Shown here piece after piece: positions 33,726 through 42,462 of a DNA stretch of 55,611 bases. Origin of the DNA: Rhizobium sp. Lineage in GTDB: Bacteria > Pseudomonadota > Alphaproteobacteria > Rhizobiales > Rhizobiaceae. Each line of letters starts with the position of its first letter. The stretch's first letter is position 1. Where the stretch lies: the NCBI GenBank assembly GCA_028290545.1, contig JAQGJP010000010.1, positions 1 through 55,611 of the forward strand. The letters are read 5' to 3'. The translations under genes and the position numbers were made by a program. The notes beneath the pieces were generated by a model that had not been told where the DNA came from, ran no database searches, and saw only the letters and a list, made by a program, of their open reading frames with translations.

Positions 33726-36335
33726 ATGTCTGACAACACCAATTTTATGGTTTCGCTGATGAAAATTCCATATTTCGCGGCACTTGCTGAAGCCAATGGC
33801 GAGCAGTGGCTGACCGACGTTTTCAGCACTCTTGAAACAACCACTTTTGACTTCTCTCCTTTTCAGGATCTCAATTTTGACGATACCGATGCGTCGGCTG
33901 TCGGCGCCAGCGACAGCGATGGCGCGGCTTCCCCTGTCGATATGAGCGCCACGGACCTGACCGTCGACGTGGTGGCAGCCGATGTCCCTTCGACGGATGC
34001 CGGCAGCGAGGCGAAGGTTGACGCGAGCGGGATCGACACGCCGGCGCCGGCAGCCGAGCAAGTAGCGCAGGCCAGCCAGGACACGGTGCCTCAGGCGACG
34101 GTGGCGGATAGCGAAACCGTGACCGAGGACGTTCGCCCGGACAGTTTCGACAACAGCGCGAACCCCATGCCGGACATGTCCGATTACGGGGACTTGAACC
34201 GCTATTCTTCAGTGCTGTACCAGTATCTGCGTACGCGCGGCGAGGGAGCTGTGTTCGATGACGGTGTCAATAACGTCGAATTGAATGGCTATTACCGGGA
34301 CATGAACCTGGGCGCAGGCGACGATCAAATCTATACCGGGCATTCGAAGTCCAACGACGTGTTCGATTGGGACCACACCGTTATCGACGGTGGCGAAGGC
34401 AACGATACTCTGCACCTCGATCGAGGCGCCGGCTACACGATCACACTTGGCGACAAGGTCGACCTGGGGGATGCCGGCGGGCTGATAAAGCTCATATCGG
34501 TCGAAAATGTCGTCGGCTCCAGGGGCGATGACAGCATTACCGGTGACGATGGCACCAACGTGCTTGAAGGGCGGGGCGGCAACGACACCATCGATGGCGG
34601 CAAGGGCAATGACACGCTCGATGGCGGTGACGGCGACGATAAGCTGACCGGTGGTGACGGTACTAATACAATCATTGGCGGGGCCGGCAACGATACGATC
34701 GACGCGGGCGAAGGCAACGACTCGATCGAGGGTGGTGACGGCCTTGATACGATCATGGGTGGCGTGGGCGATGATACGATCGACGGCGGCGCTGGCAACG
34801 ATGTCATCACTGCCGGCGAAGGCAATGATTCGATCGTGGGTGGCGACGGCGATGATACGATCGACGGCGAGAATGGCGATGACACCATTGATGGCGGCGA
34901 TGGCGCCAACACGATCAATGGCGGGCTAGGCAACGATACGATCGATGGCGGCGCGGACAATGATATCATCAATGCCGGTGAAGGTGACGATACGATCGAT
35001 GCTGGCGAAGGCATCGATACGATCGACGGTGGGGAGGGTAACGACACCATCGATGGTGGTGCTGGCAATGATACCATCTTTGGCCGTCTGGGCGATGACG
35101 TTATCAGCGGTGGCGCAGGCGATGATGAAATCAATGGCGGCGATGGCAAGAATACACTGAACGGTAATGAAGGTAACGACACCCTTCGCGGTGGCGATGC
35201 CGAAGAGACGATTGATGGCGGTACCGGCGACGACGTCATCATTGGTGGTGACGGGGCGAATGTCCTGACCGGCGGCGATGGCAGCGACACCATCACCGGT
35301 GGTGCGAATGTCGATAAAATCGATGCCGGGGACGGAAACGACAACATCACCAGTGGCGGCGACGACGACACGGTCAATGCTGGCGCGGGCAATGACACGA
35401 TCAATGTCGGTGACGGCAACGATGTTGTCACCGCAGGCGACGGCAATGACACGATCGGCGGTGGTGCCGGCAGGGATGTCATCGATGGTGGCAATGATGA
35501 CGACGAGATCACCGGCGGTGATGATGCAGACAAGCTGACTGGCAGTCAGGGCGACGACACGCTCGACGGCGGTGCCGGCAATGACACCCTTGATGGTGGT
35601 AACGGCGCCGACAGCCTGGTTGGCGGTGCCGGCAACGACAGCCTGATTGGCGGCGATGGCGACGACGATCTCGATGGCGGAAGCGGTGACGATGTTCTGA
35701 CGGGTGGCAACGGCGACGATAAGCTGGCCGGTTTTGCCGGCGACGATTCGATCGATGGCGGTATCGGGGCGGACAAGATCGATGGCGGTGACGGCTCTGA
35801 CACGCTGACAGGCGGCGATGACGACGACAAACTGACCGGCGGCCTCGGTAAGGACAGTCTCGACGGCGGCACGGGCAACGACCAACTGGATGGCGGCGAT
35901 GGCGTTGATACACTGATCGGTGGCATCGGCAACGACAAGCTGCTGGGCGGTCTTGGCGATGACACCATCACCGGCGGTGACGGCAACGATATCATCACTG
36001 GCGGCGCGGGTGGCGACGAAATGTCCGGCGGCAGCGGCAAGGATACCTATGTTTATGCCAGCACCGACGATAGTGGTGTATTTGACGACTTTGATTTCAT
36101 CAGTGATTTCAACGTCGCTGAAGACAAGTTTGATCTTTCCGACCTCAGCCTGAGCGATGAGTTCGTCTTCAAGGGCACCGCTGCATTCGCGGGTGGCGGC
36201 GATCCAAGCGTGCGTTACATCAAGAACGCCAGCGATACGATGGTTCAAATTGACACGAACGGCGACGGCGCCGTCGACATGCAGATCAAGCTCGATCACG
36301 CGCTGGATCTGACGACGGCCAATTTCGATCTGTGA
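33726..36335 (+). CDS. Large RTX (hemolysin-type calcium-binding repeat) secreted protein
   Basis: 869 residues, no classical signal peptide. An N-terminal unique part (1-190, rich in Asp, Ala, Val) is followed by a first RTX patch near 195-235. From about 265 to 775 there are dozens of nine-residue GGxGxDxUx repeats (for example GGAGNDTIDAGEGNDSIEGG), which bind Ca2+ as a beta-roll. The C-terminal 90 residues (DFISDFNVAEDKFDLSDLSL, later DTNGDGAVDMQIKL, ending LTTANFDL) match the serralysin-type C-terminal domain that carries the type I secretion signal. No protease or lyase domain is seen. No secretion genes lie nearby. Function: probably surface or matrix protein. Confidence 0.88.
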   Translation: MSDNTNFMVSLMKIPYFAALAEANGEQWLTDVFSTLETTTFDFSPFQDLNFDDTDASAVGASDSDGAASPVDMSATDLTVDVVAADVPSTDAGSEAKVDASGIDTPAPAAEQVAQASQDTVPQATVADSETVTEDVRPDSFDNSANPMPDMSDYGDLNRYSSVLYQYLRTRGEGAVFDDGVNNVELNGYYRDMNLGAGDDQIYTGHSKSNDVFDWDHTVIDGGEGNDTLHLDRGAGYTITLGDKVDLGDAGGLIKLISVENVVGSRGDDSITGDDGTNVLEGRGGNDTIDGGKGNDTLDGGDGDDKLTGGDGTNTIIGGAGNDTIDAGEGNDSIEGGDGLDTIMGGVGDDTIDGGAGNDVITAGEGNDSIVGGDGDDTIDGENGDDTIDGGDGANTINGGLGNDTIDGGADNDIINAGEGDDTIDAGEGIDTIDGGEGNDTIDGGAGNDTIFGRLGDDVISGGAGDDEINGGDGKNTLNGNEGNDTLRGGDAEETIDGGTGDDVIIGGDGANVLTGGDGSDTITGGANVDKIDAGDGNDNITSGGDDDTVNAGAGNDTINVGDGNDVVTAGDGNDTIGGGAGRDVIDGGNDDDEITGGDDADKLTGSQGDDTLDGGAGNDTLDGGNGADSLVGGAGNDSLIGGDGDDDLDGGSGDDVLTGGNGDDKLAGFAGDDSIDGGIGADKIDGGDGSDTLTGGDDDDKLTGGLGKDSLDGGTGNDQLDGGDGVDTLIGGIGNDKLLGGLGDDTITGGDGNDIITGGAGGDEMSGGSGKDTYVYASTDDSGVFDDFDFISDFNVAEDKFDLSDLSLSDEFVFKGTAAFAGGGDPSVRYIKNASDTMVQIDTNGDGAVDMQIKLDHALDLTTANFDL

Positions 36336-36354
36336 TTGAACGAAACACAAATGC

Positions 36355-36380
36355 AAAATGGCGCCGCGTGGCGCCATTTT
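36355..36380. terminator. Bidirectional terminator between RTX and DUF6101 genes
   Basis: AAAATGGCGCC (36355-36365), loop GCGT, GGCGCCATTTT (36370-36380): a perfect 11-pair stem flanked by A on one side and T on the other, so it can end transcripts of both convergent genes. Confidence 0.85.
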
Positions 36381-36408
36381 CATTTTGGGAATGGCCTCGG
36401 CCCGACGG

Positions 36409-36975
36409 TTAATCCTGGGAGAAAATGTCGCGACCTTCGATCTTCATCCGTATGCCGAGCGTGCCTGTCTTACGGCGCACCAGAAAGCGCGGGCGGCGGT
36501 CGGCGAAGTAGGAATGGCGCCGGCGCGGTTTGGGCGGCTTCGAGCCTACGGTCAGCAAATGTTCGTCGAGCTCTCTGGCGACGCCGTCGGCTTCCACCAT
36601 CAGCATCGGTATACGGTAGGCGTCCGACCATGAGCGCCAATCGGCGGCGATATCGTAGAGGTCGTGGGCCACCAGCAGCGGTATGCAGAGCCCCGGATCG
36701 GTGTGATGCAGTTCCAGTGTCACCGTGACTTCGCCATTGCCATGATCGATGGCACGTGCCGCGACGCCGGAGAAGATGCGGGAGGGAAGGGCGACGGTCA
36801 GGGGCAGGCCGCTCGAGGGCAGGACCCTGCGCATGACCGCGCCACGTTCGTCGAGTGTCAGTGTAACGGTTTCGTCCGTATCATGCAGCTTGTAGTTCAG
36901 TTGCTGCGGAAAGAGACCCGGATCGAGTCTCAGTATATCGGTGGCCCATGAGGGTTGCATGACGGTGTTTTGCAT
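36409..36975 (-). CDS. DUF6101-like rhizobial hypothetical protein
   Basis: 188 residues (MQNTVMQPSWATDILRLDPG). The central block LTLDERGAVMRRVLPSSGLP, then LVAHDLYDIAADWRSWSDAY and a basic C-terminus (SKPPKPRRRHSYFADRRPRF) match a conserved alphaproteobacterial family that I recall as DUF6101. It has no signal peptide or membrane span and no known function. It often lies near ubiA in rhizobia, as here, which suggests that the RTX gene came in between. An alternative ATG is five codons further in. Confidence 0.7.
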   Translation of the reverse strand: MQNTVMQPSWATDILRLDPGLFPQQLNYKLHDTDETVTLTLDERGAVMRRVLPSSGLPLTVALPSRIFSGVAARAIDHGNGEVTVTLELHHTDPGLCIPLLVAHDLYDIAADWRSWSDAYRIPMLMVEADGVARELDEHLLTVGSKPPKPRRRHSYFADRRPRFLVRRKTGTLGIRMKIEGRDIFSQD

Positions 36976-37270
36976 AATTTCGACCCTGTTTATCTTGAGA
37001 GCTTGTCTCTCGCCATCTGGGACTTTTCGTCCTCTTGATGACCCAAAGATAATCGTCGTACATTCGATCTAGCTTAAAAATCTCGGTTAAGAAAACTTTG
37101 CCTTCCCTGATGGTTAGCGGTTTCCAAGAAGGTACGGTTTGCAAATGGTCAATTGCTTTTGAGCACTTTTAAGCAACAGGTTGTTGGTCCGGACAATGGC
37201 GTGGTAAGCTTCGGATAAGAACTTCGTGCGATCATGACGCTTATTTGTATTTTAGCGCTCCGGTCCCCCC

Positions 37271-39433
37271 ATGGTCTCGACATATCTCAGCTACAATATC
37301 ATTAGTCGCGATATGAAGGCGCAGCTGGATCGGGTGGCCAAGCAGCCGGAAGTGTCGCGCGAGGACCAATATTACCAGGACAATATTGGCAAGGTGAAAA
37401 CCGTCGACGAGTTCGTCGGCAACTATCGCCTGTTCGCTTATGCGATGAAGGCTTATGGCCTTGAAGACATGACCTATGCCGCGGCCTTCATGAAAAAGGT
37501 GCTGAATAGCGATCTGAACGATGACAAGTCTTTTGCCAATTTGTTGACCGACAATCGTTACCGCAAATTTGCCCAGGCGTTCCAGTTCACGGCTGCAACG
37601 GCGGTCGCCCAGACCAGCGGCCAGACCGACGACCTGATAAATCATTACAAACAGTCGATACTGGACCAGGCCGATGCGGTTTCGACCGCCAACAGTGCTT
37701 TCAAGACCGGCATCGCCACTGTAACGTCCGTGGACGATCTTCTCAACAATGAACAGTTGAGAACCTACGCGCTCAAGGCTTTCAGCGTCGACAGCCCCTA
37801 TTGGAGCAAGGATTTTCTCACCAAGGTGCTGACCAGCGACGTCAATGATCCGGCAAGCTACGTCAACACGCTGGCCATTCCCGATGCCGGCAATTACAAG
37901 GCAATGGCGGCGGCTTTCAATTTCAATGCCTCAGGCACGCTCGATACAGGCGTTACGGCTCAGGATGCCGCTCAGACGACGAGCACGATTGAAGCCTATA
38001 CGTTTTCGGTCCCGGACCGCCTGACGCCGGCCGGCGCTGATCTGAACAAGGCCTATTTCGAGGCCAATATCGGCTCGGTCACCGATGTTGACGGTCTCGT
38101 CAATGACGCACGCATGCTGGATTATATCAAGACCGCCTACGGCCTCGACAAGTTGAACCTCAAGAGCGAGTTCAAGAATATCCTGACCAGCGACCTTGCC
38201 GATCCGAACAACTATGCCACCACATTCGGCGGCGCGAATTACGAGGCACTGACCAGGGACTTCAATTTCAATCCCGACGGCTCGATCAATGGCGCATCGG
38301 CGCAGACGGCTGCCCAGACTTCGGTGACATCCAGTCAATACATGACCAGGTATGACGATGCAGACAGTGTCGCCGACGAAGGGCTCTATACCTATTACAA
38401 AAGCAATATCGGCTCGATGGATAGCGTCGAGGAACTCCACGGCACCGGAAAGGTCTACAACTTTATCCTCGCCGCCTACGGCTTTGACCCGAATACGACA
38501 TCGGCGAAAGTCATAGACCAGACGCTTGAGAGCGATCTCACCGACCCGAAGAGCTTCGCCAACATGCAGAAGGACAAACGTTACACGGATCTGGCCGCTG
38601 ATTTCAATTTCGATGCCAAGGGTGCCAAGACAGCACCGCTGCTTGCGCAATCGCAGCAAACCATGCAGCAGATCGCCAGCGACTACGTGGTCGGCATGAC
38701 GCGCTATGATCACACCGACCAGAAGGATCAGGCGACCAAGGACGCGACCGCGTACACCACAGGGATACAGGCAGTCAAAACCGTGTCCGATTTCCTGTCC
38801 GACCGGAAGCTCGTCGATTTCGTCCTGCAATCCAAGGGCATCGATCCGAAAACCGTAGACGACGATTTCATGAAGAAGCTGTTCGCATCCGATCTCAGCG
38901 ATCCCAAGAGCTTCGCCAACCAGCAGACCGATCACCGCTTCATCGACATCGTCTCGTCCTTCAATTTCGATGCCAAGGGCAACATCGCCCAGCGCGATAC
39001 CGGAATTCAGGACCACTATGGCCAGATGAACACCGATTATCTCTATCTGCAGCAGACATTGGAGACGGACACCGGCGAAGACAGTCCGGGCGCGCGCCTG
39101 GCCCTCTATTTCAAGCGCATGGCGCCCTCGATCAATTCGGCCTATGATATTCTCGGTGACACCGCCCTGCTCGAAGTCTTCCGCACGGCGTTCGAGCTGC
39201 CGCCCGAAATGTCGACCATGGCGATCGACAAGCAAAGCACTCTCGTTAACAAATATCTGAATCTGCAGGATTTGCAGGATCCCGCCAAGCTGGACAAATT
39301 CATCAGCCGCTTCACGTCCATGTACGATCTTGCCAACAGCACGGGCCAGGACCCGATATTGTCGCTCTTCGGGAGCTCGTCGGGCGGTATCAGCGCCGAC
39401 ACCCTTCTGGCGGTCGCGCAGCTGAAATACTAG
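37271..39433 (+). CDS. Multi-repeat DUF1217 protein (flagellar-associated family)
   Basis: 720 residues, made of five or six related modules of about 110 residues. Each runs from a DQYYQDNIGKVKTVDEFVGN-like start through xSDLxDPxSFAN to a closing F-N-F motif. Closing motifs seen: AFNFNASG, DFNFNPDG, DFNFDAKG, SFNFDAKG. DUF1217 proteins usually lie in rhizobial flagellar clusters, as shorter proteins; this one lies apart from any flagellar gene. The last module ends DPILSLFGSSSGG. No signal peptide; start ATG 37271. The repeats are diverged, so duplication is old. Confidence 0.8.
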   Translation: MVSTYLSYNIISRDMKAQLDRVAKQPEVSREDQYYQDNIGKVKTVDEFVGNYRLFAYAMKAYGLEDMTYAAAFMKKVLNSDLNDDKSFANLLTDNRYRKFAQAFQFTAATAVAQTSGQTDDLINHYKQSILDQADAVSTANSAFKTGIATVTSVDDLLNNEQLRTYALKAFSVDSPYWSKDFLTKVLTSDVNDPASYVNTLAIPDAGNYKAMAAAFNFNASGTLDTGVTAQDAAQTTSTIEAYTFSVPDRLTPAGADLNKAYFEANIGSVTDVDGLVNDARMLDYIKTAYGLDKLNLKSEFKNILTSDLADPNNYATTFGGANYEALTRDFNFNPDGSINGASAQTAAQTSVTSSQYMTRYDDADSVADEGLYTYYKSNIGSMDSVEELHGTGKVYNFILAAYGFDPNTTSAKVIDQTLESDLTDPKSFANMQKDKRYTDLAADFNFDAKGAKTAPLLAQSQQTMQQIASDYVVGMTRYDHTDQKDQATKDATAYTTGIQAVKTVSDFLSDRKLVDFVLQSKGIDPKTVDDDFMKKLFASDLSDPKSFANQQTDHRFIDIVSSFNFDAKGNIAQRDTGIQDHYGQMNTDYLYLQQTLETDTGEDSPGARLALYFKRMAPSINSAYDILGDTALLEVFRTAFELPPEMSTMAIDKQSTLVNKYLNLQDLQDPAKLDKFISRFTSMYDLANSTGQDPILSLFGSSSGGISADTLLAVAQLKY

Positions 39434-39493
39434 CCTCGGACCGGATGACCTGCATTATCGCCTCGTCTGGGCAATTGCTTTTGCCTATGGAGG

Positions 39494-39517
39494 CGTTATA
39501 TCTCTCCCTATATCACG
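39494..39517 (+). promoter_or_regulatory. Mo-box (ModE operator) in front of modA
   Basis: CGTTATAT (39494-39501), seven bases, TATATCACG (39509-39517). This is the known ModE pattern CGNTATATA-N6-8-TATATAACG with few changes, 16 bases before the modA ATG, so ModE with molybdate should block modABC expression. Confidence 0.82.
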
Positions 39518-39533
39518 ATCAGGGAGAGTACTC

Positions 39534-40319
39534 ATGTTTCGTCGTTCACTTCTGTTTTCCATCGCCGCCGCCGTCTCGATCGGCCTTGCATCCTCCCTGC
39601 CGGCAACTGCCGCGGAGAAGGCGCTGACGATTTTCGCCGCCGCCAGCATGAAGGGGGCGCTCGATAGAGTGGCGAAGCTCTATGAAGCCAAGACCGGCAC
39701 CAAGGTGGCAATTTCCTTTGCCTCCAGCGCGGCGCTCGCCAAGCAGATCGAAGCCGAAGCGCCTGCCGATATCTTCATCTCCGCCGATCTGAAATGGATG
39801 GACTACGTGGTCGACAAGGGCGCGGTGAAAAAGGAAGAGGTTGTCAAACTGCTCGGCAACCGCCTTGTTCTTGTCGCCGCCAAGGATTCGACCGTTACGC
39901 TGAAGATCGACGAGGACTTTGCACTGGCCGCAACGCTCGGTGACGGACATCTGGCCATGGGCGAGGTCAAGAGTGTTCCCGCCGGCATCTACGGCAAGCA
40001 ATCGCTGGAATTTTACGGCGTCTGGAACGATGTCGAAAAAAAGGTTGCCGGTGCGGAGAATGTCCGCGCCGCCTTGCAACTGGTGACCCGGGGCGAGGCT
40101 CCGCTTGGCATCGTTTATGAGACGGATGCAATGGCTGATTCAGGTGTGAAGGTCGTCGACACATTCGGCGAGGAAAGCCACAAGCCGATCGTCTATCCGG
40201 TTGCGCCGATTGCCGCCTCCACCAATCCGGCCGCAAAGGACTTCCTTTCCTTCCTGATGGGCGCCGAGGCCCAGGATGTCTTTAAGAAGGCAGGCTTTAC
40301 GGTTCTCGCCGGCTCCTGA
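39534..40319 (+). CDS. modA: Molybdate ABC transporter, periplasmic binding protein
   Basis: 261 residues with signal peptide MFRRSLLFSIAAAVSIGLAS (cleaved near ATAAE). Mature part starts KALTIFAAASMKGALDRVAK, with SFASSAALAKQIEAEAPADI forming the oxyanion pocket and LQLVTRGEAPLGIVYETDA further on, all ModA hallmarks. Binds molybdate or tungstate in the periplasm. First gene of modABC, under the Mo-box. Confidence 0.95.
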   Translation: MFRRSLLFSIAAAVSIGLASSLPATAAEKALTIFAAASMKGALDRVAKLYEAKTGTKVAISFASSAALAKQIEAEAPADIFISADLKWMDYVVDKGAVKKEEVVKLLGNRLVLVAAKDSTVTLKIDEDFALAATLGDGHLAMGEVKSVPAGIYGKQSLEFYGVWNDVEKKVAGAENVRAALQLVTRGEAPLGIVYETDAMADSGVKVVDTFGEESHKPIVYPVAPIAASTNPAAKDFLSFLMGAEAQDVFKKAGFTVLAGS

Positions 40320-40322
40320 CGC

Positions 40323-41018
40323 ATGCACTTCAGTGAAGACGAATGGATAGCGATTACCCTGAGCTTGAAGGTTGCAGCGCTGGCGGTTTCCGTCAGCCTG
40401 CCACTCGGCATAGCCGTCGCCTGGCTGCTGGCGCGCCGTGAATTCTTCGGCAAATCGCTGTTCAGCGCCATCATCTCGCTACCACTCATCCTGCCTCCGG
40501 TGGTGACCGGCTACCTTCTGCTGGTTGCCTTCGGCCGCAAGGGCGTTCTCGGCATATTCTTCGAATCGACATTCGGGCTGGTGTTCTCGTTTCGCTGGAC
40601 CGGTGCGGCGCTTGCCGCAGCGGTCATGGGCTTTCCGCTGATGGTGCAGGCAATCCAGATCTCCATGGAAGCGATCGACAGGCGGCTGGAGGCTGCCGCC
40701 GGCACGCTCGGCGCCCGCCCGCTCTGGGTGTTCCTGACGGTAACCCTGCCGCTCAGCCTGCCCGGCATCATTGCCGGCACGGTGCTGGCATTCGCGCGGT
40801 CGTTGGGGGAGTTTGGCGCGACGATCACATTCGTCTCATCCATTCCAAGTGAGACGCAGACGCTTGCGTCCGCTATCCATGCAGCACTTCAGGATCCTGA
40901 TGGCGAGCCGCAGGCATGGCGCCTGACGATTTTCTCCATCGTGATTTCGTTCGCGGCGATCTTTCTTGCGGGCTTCGTATCCCGTTTCGTCGCCCGCAGA
41001 CTGGGGGGGCAAACGTGA
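40323..41018 (+). CDS. modB: Molybdate ABC transporter, permease
   Basis: 231 residues, five to six membrane helices. The EAA loop contacting the ATPase is EAAAGTLGARPLWVFLTVTL, and FARSLGEFGATITFVSSIP is the ModB/CysT block. Starts three bases after the modA stop and overlaps modC by four bases (GTGA). Full length. Confidence 0.95.
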   Translation: MHFSEDEWIAITLSLKVAALAVSVSLPLGIAVAWLLARREFFGKSLFSAIISLPLILPPVVTGYLLLVAFGRKGVLGIFFESTFGLVFSFRWTGAALAAAVMGFPLMVQAIQISMEAIDRRLEAAAGTLGARPLWVFLTVTLPLSLPGIIAGTVLAFARSLGEFGATITFVSSIPSETQTLASAIHAALQDPDGEPQAWRLTIFSIVISFAAIFLAGFVSRFVARRLGGQT

Positions 41019-42118
41019 TCTCCGTTTCCGTGCTTCATCGCCAGGGAGAATTCGCGCTCGATGCCAGTTTCGAGGCGGACCAGGGCGTCACCGCATTGTT
41101 CGGTCCCTCCGGTTCCGGCAAGACGACGCTGGTGCAGATGATTGCCGGATTGAGCCGCCCGGACGATGCGCGGATCACCTTCGACAACGTGGTGTGGAAC
41201 GATACGGACAGCGGAATTTTCGTCCCCTCGCACAAGCGCCGCATCGGCTATGTGTTCCAGGAGGGACGGCTGTTCCCGCATCTGACCGCACGGCAGAACC
41301 TGCTCTATGGCCGGTTCTTTGCGCCACGCGGCGACCGGACAATGGGTGAGGACGAGGTTGTGTCGTTGCTCGGCATCGGCCACCTGCTCGACAAGCGGCC
41401 GTCGACGCTGTCGGGCGGCGAGAAGCAGCGCGTCGCCATCGGCAGGGCGCTGCTTTCGGCACCGAAGCTGATCCTGATGGATGAGCCGCTATCGGCGCTC
41501 GACCGCTCGCGCAAGCAGGAGATCCTGCCCTATATCGAGCGCATCCGCGATCATATCAAGATCCCGATCGTCTATGTCAGCCACGCGATCGATGAAGTGG
41601 CACGTCTTTCGAACCGGGTCGTGCTGCTGGAGGAAGGCAAGGTGAGGGCGCAGGGCACGCCGGCACAGATCTTCCCGGAAGTCGACAACCTGCCGGAAAA
41701 CATGGCGCCGCAGTCGATTATCGAGGGACGGCTGATCGGCCACGAACCCTATTATGGACTGAGCATTGCCGAGGTCGGTTCGGAAATCATCACGCTGCAA
41801 CCGGTCGATCTTCCGGATGGAACGATGGTGCGGATGCGCATTCCCGCCACCGACATCATCCTGGCGCTGGAGCGGCCCGAAAACATCAGCGCGCTCAACC
41901 ACTTGGCCGGCGAGATCACGACAATCACCAGTGACGGGCCGCATGTTCTGGTCAGCCTCGATTGCGGCGGGCAAAGGCTTGTGACGCGGATCACCCTATT
42001 GTCGGCGGAGCGGCTGAGGCTGAAGCCGGGACTGCGCGTGCACGCGCTGTTCAAGGCGGTCACGGTCGATGGCGGCAGCCTGTTTCACTCTTCCGTCGGC
42101 CCTGCTTTTTCTTCCTGA
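41015..42118 (+). CDS. modC: Molybdate ABC transporter, ATP-binding protein
   Basis: 367 residues from GTG 41015, overlapping the modB stop. Walker A GPSGSGKT at 30-37; Q-loop in VFQEGRLFPHLT; signature LSGGEKQRV at about 132-140; Walker B LILMDEP; switch His in YVSHAIDE. The C-terminal 70 residues hold a TOBE/mop domain (about 295-360) that binds molybdate. The last 34 bases overlap the 3' end of modE on the opposite strand. Confidence 0.95.
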   Translation: MISVSVLHRQGEFALDASFEADQGVTALFGPSGSGKTTLVQMIAGLSRPDDARITFDNVVWNDTDSGIFVPSHKRRIGYVFQEGRLFPHLTARQNLLYGRFFAPRGDRTMGEDEVVSLLGIGHLLDKRPSTLSGGEKQRVAIGRALLSAPKLILMDEPLSALDRSRKQEILPYIERIRDHIKIPIVYVSHAIDEVARLSNRVVLLEEGKVRAQGTPAQIFPEVDNLPENMAPQSIIEGRLIGHEPYYGLSIAEVGSEIITLQPVDLPDGTMVRMRIPATDIILALERPENISALNHLAGEITTITSDGPHVLVSLDCGGQRLVTRITLLSAERLRLKPGLRVHALFKAVTVDGGSLFHSSVGPAFSS

Positions 42119-42462
42119 GGCCTGGCGTTGCTTTCGAGCCATTCGAGATCGGCCTTCAGCGTCGTGGCCGTGCGTTTCTCCATGTCCCGGAAGCGGGCGA
42201 GCAGGGCTTCGCCGAACTCGGTCAGGCCGGCGCCGCCGCCACTCTTGCCGCCATGCTTGGTCTCGATCACCGCATGCACGAACATCCGGTTCAGCTCGTC
42301 GGTAAGCAGCCAGCCGCGCCGGTAGGACATGCCCATGCGGCTCGCAGCCTGTCTTATGGAGCCGGTCTCTCGGATCAGTTCCATGAGCTCCGCCTTGCCG
42401 TGGCTCAGCGGCGCGCCGCCGGGGAAAGTGAACCGGAGATTGGTCTTGATCGCACGGCTCAT
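42085..42462 (-). CDS. modE: ModE-type molybdate regulator, DNA-binding domain only
   Basis: 125 residues from ATG 42462 (MSRAIKTNLRFTFPGGAPLS). The winged helix of ModE is clear: ELMELIRETGSIRQAASRMG, then MSYRRGWLLTDELNRMF, and GGKSGGGAGLTEFGEALLAR. The C-terminal molbindin (TOBE) pair of E. coli ModE is missing, as in several alphaproteobacterial ModE proteins, so how it senses molybdate is open. The start overlaps the stop of the FAD oxidase gene (ATGA). Next to modABC, whose Mo-box it should bind. Confidence 0.88.
   Translation of the reverse strand: MSRAIKTNLRFTFPGGAPLSHGKAELMELIRETGSIRQAASRMGMSYRRGWLLTDELNRMFVHAVIETKHGGKSGGGAGLTEFGEALLARFRDMEKRTATTLKADLEWLESNARPQEEKAGPTEE

Noticed and set aside
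34521..36050. CRISPR array or satellite
   Set aside because: The repeated units are coding, 27 bases long, degenerate and without unique spacers: RTX nonapeptides.
34433..36383. Long minus-strand open frames (366 and 485 codons) opposite the RTX gene, rich in Ser/Pro or Val/Ala
   Set aside because: They are a by-product of the repeated GGxGxD codons; composition is monotonous, there is no ribosome site, and the plus-strand RTX frame explains the region.
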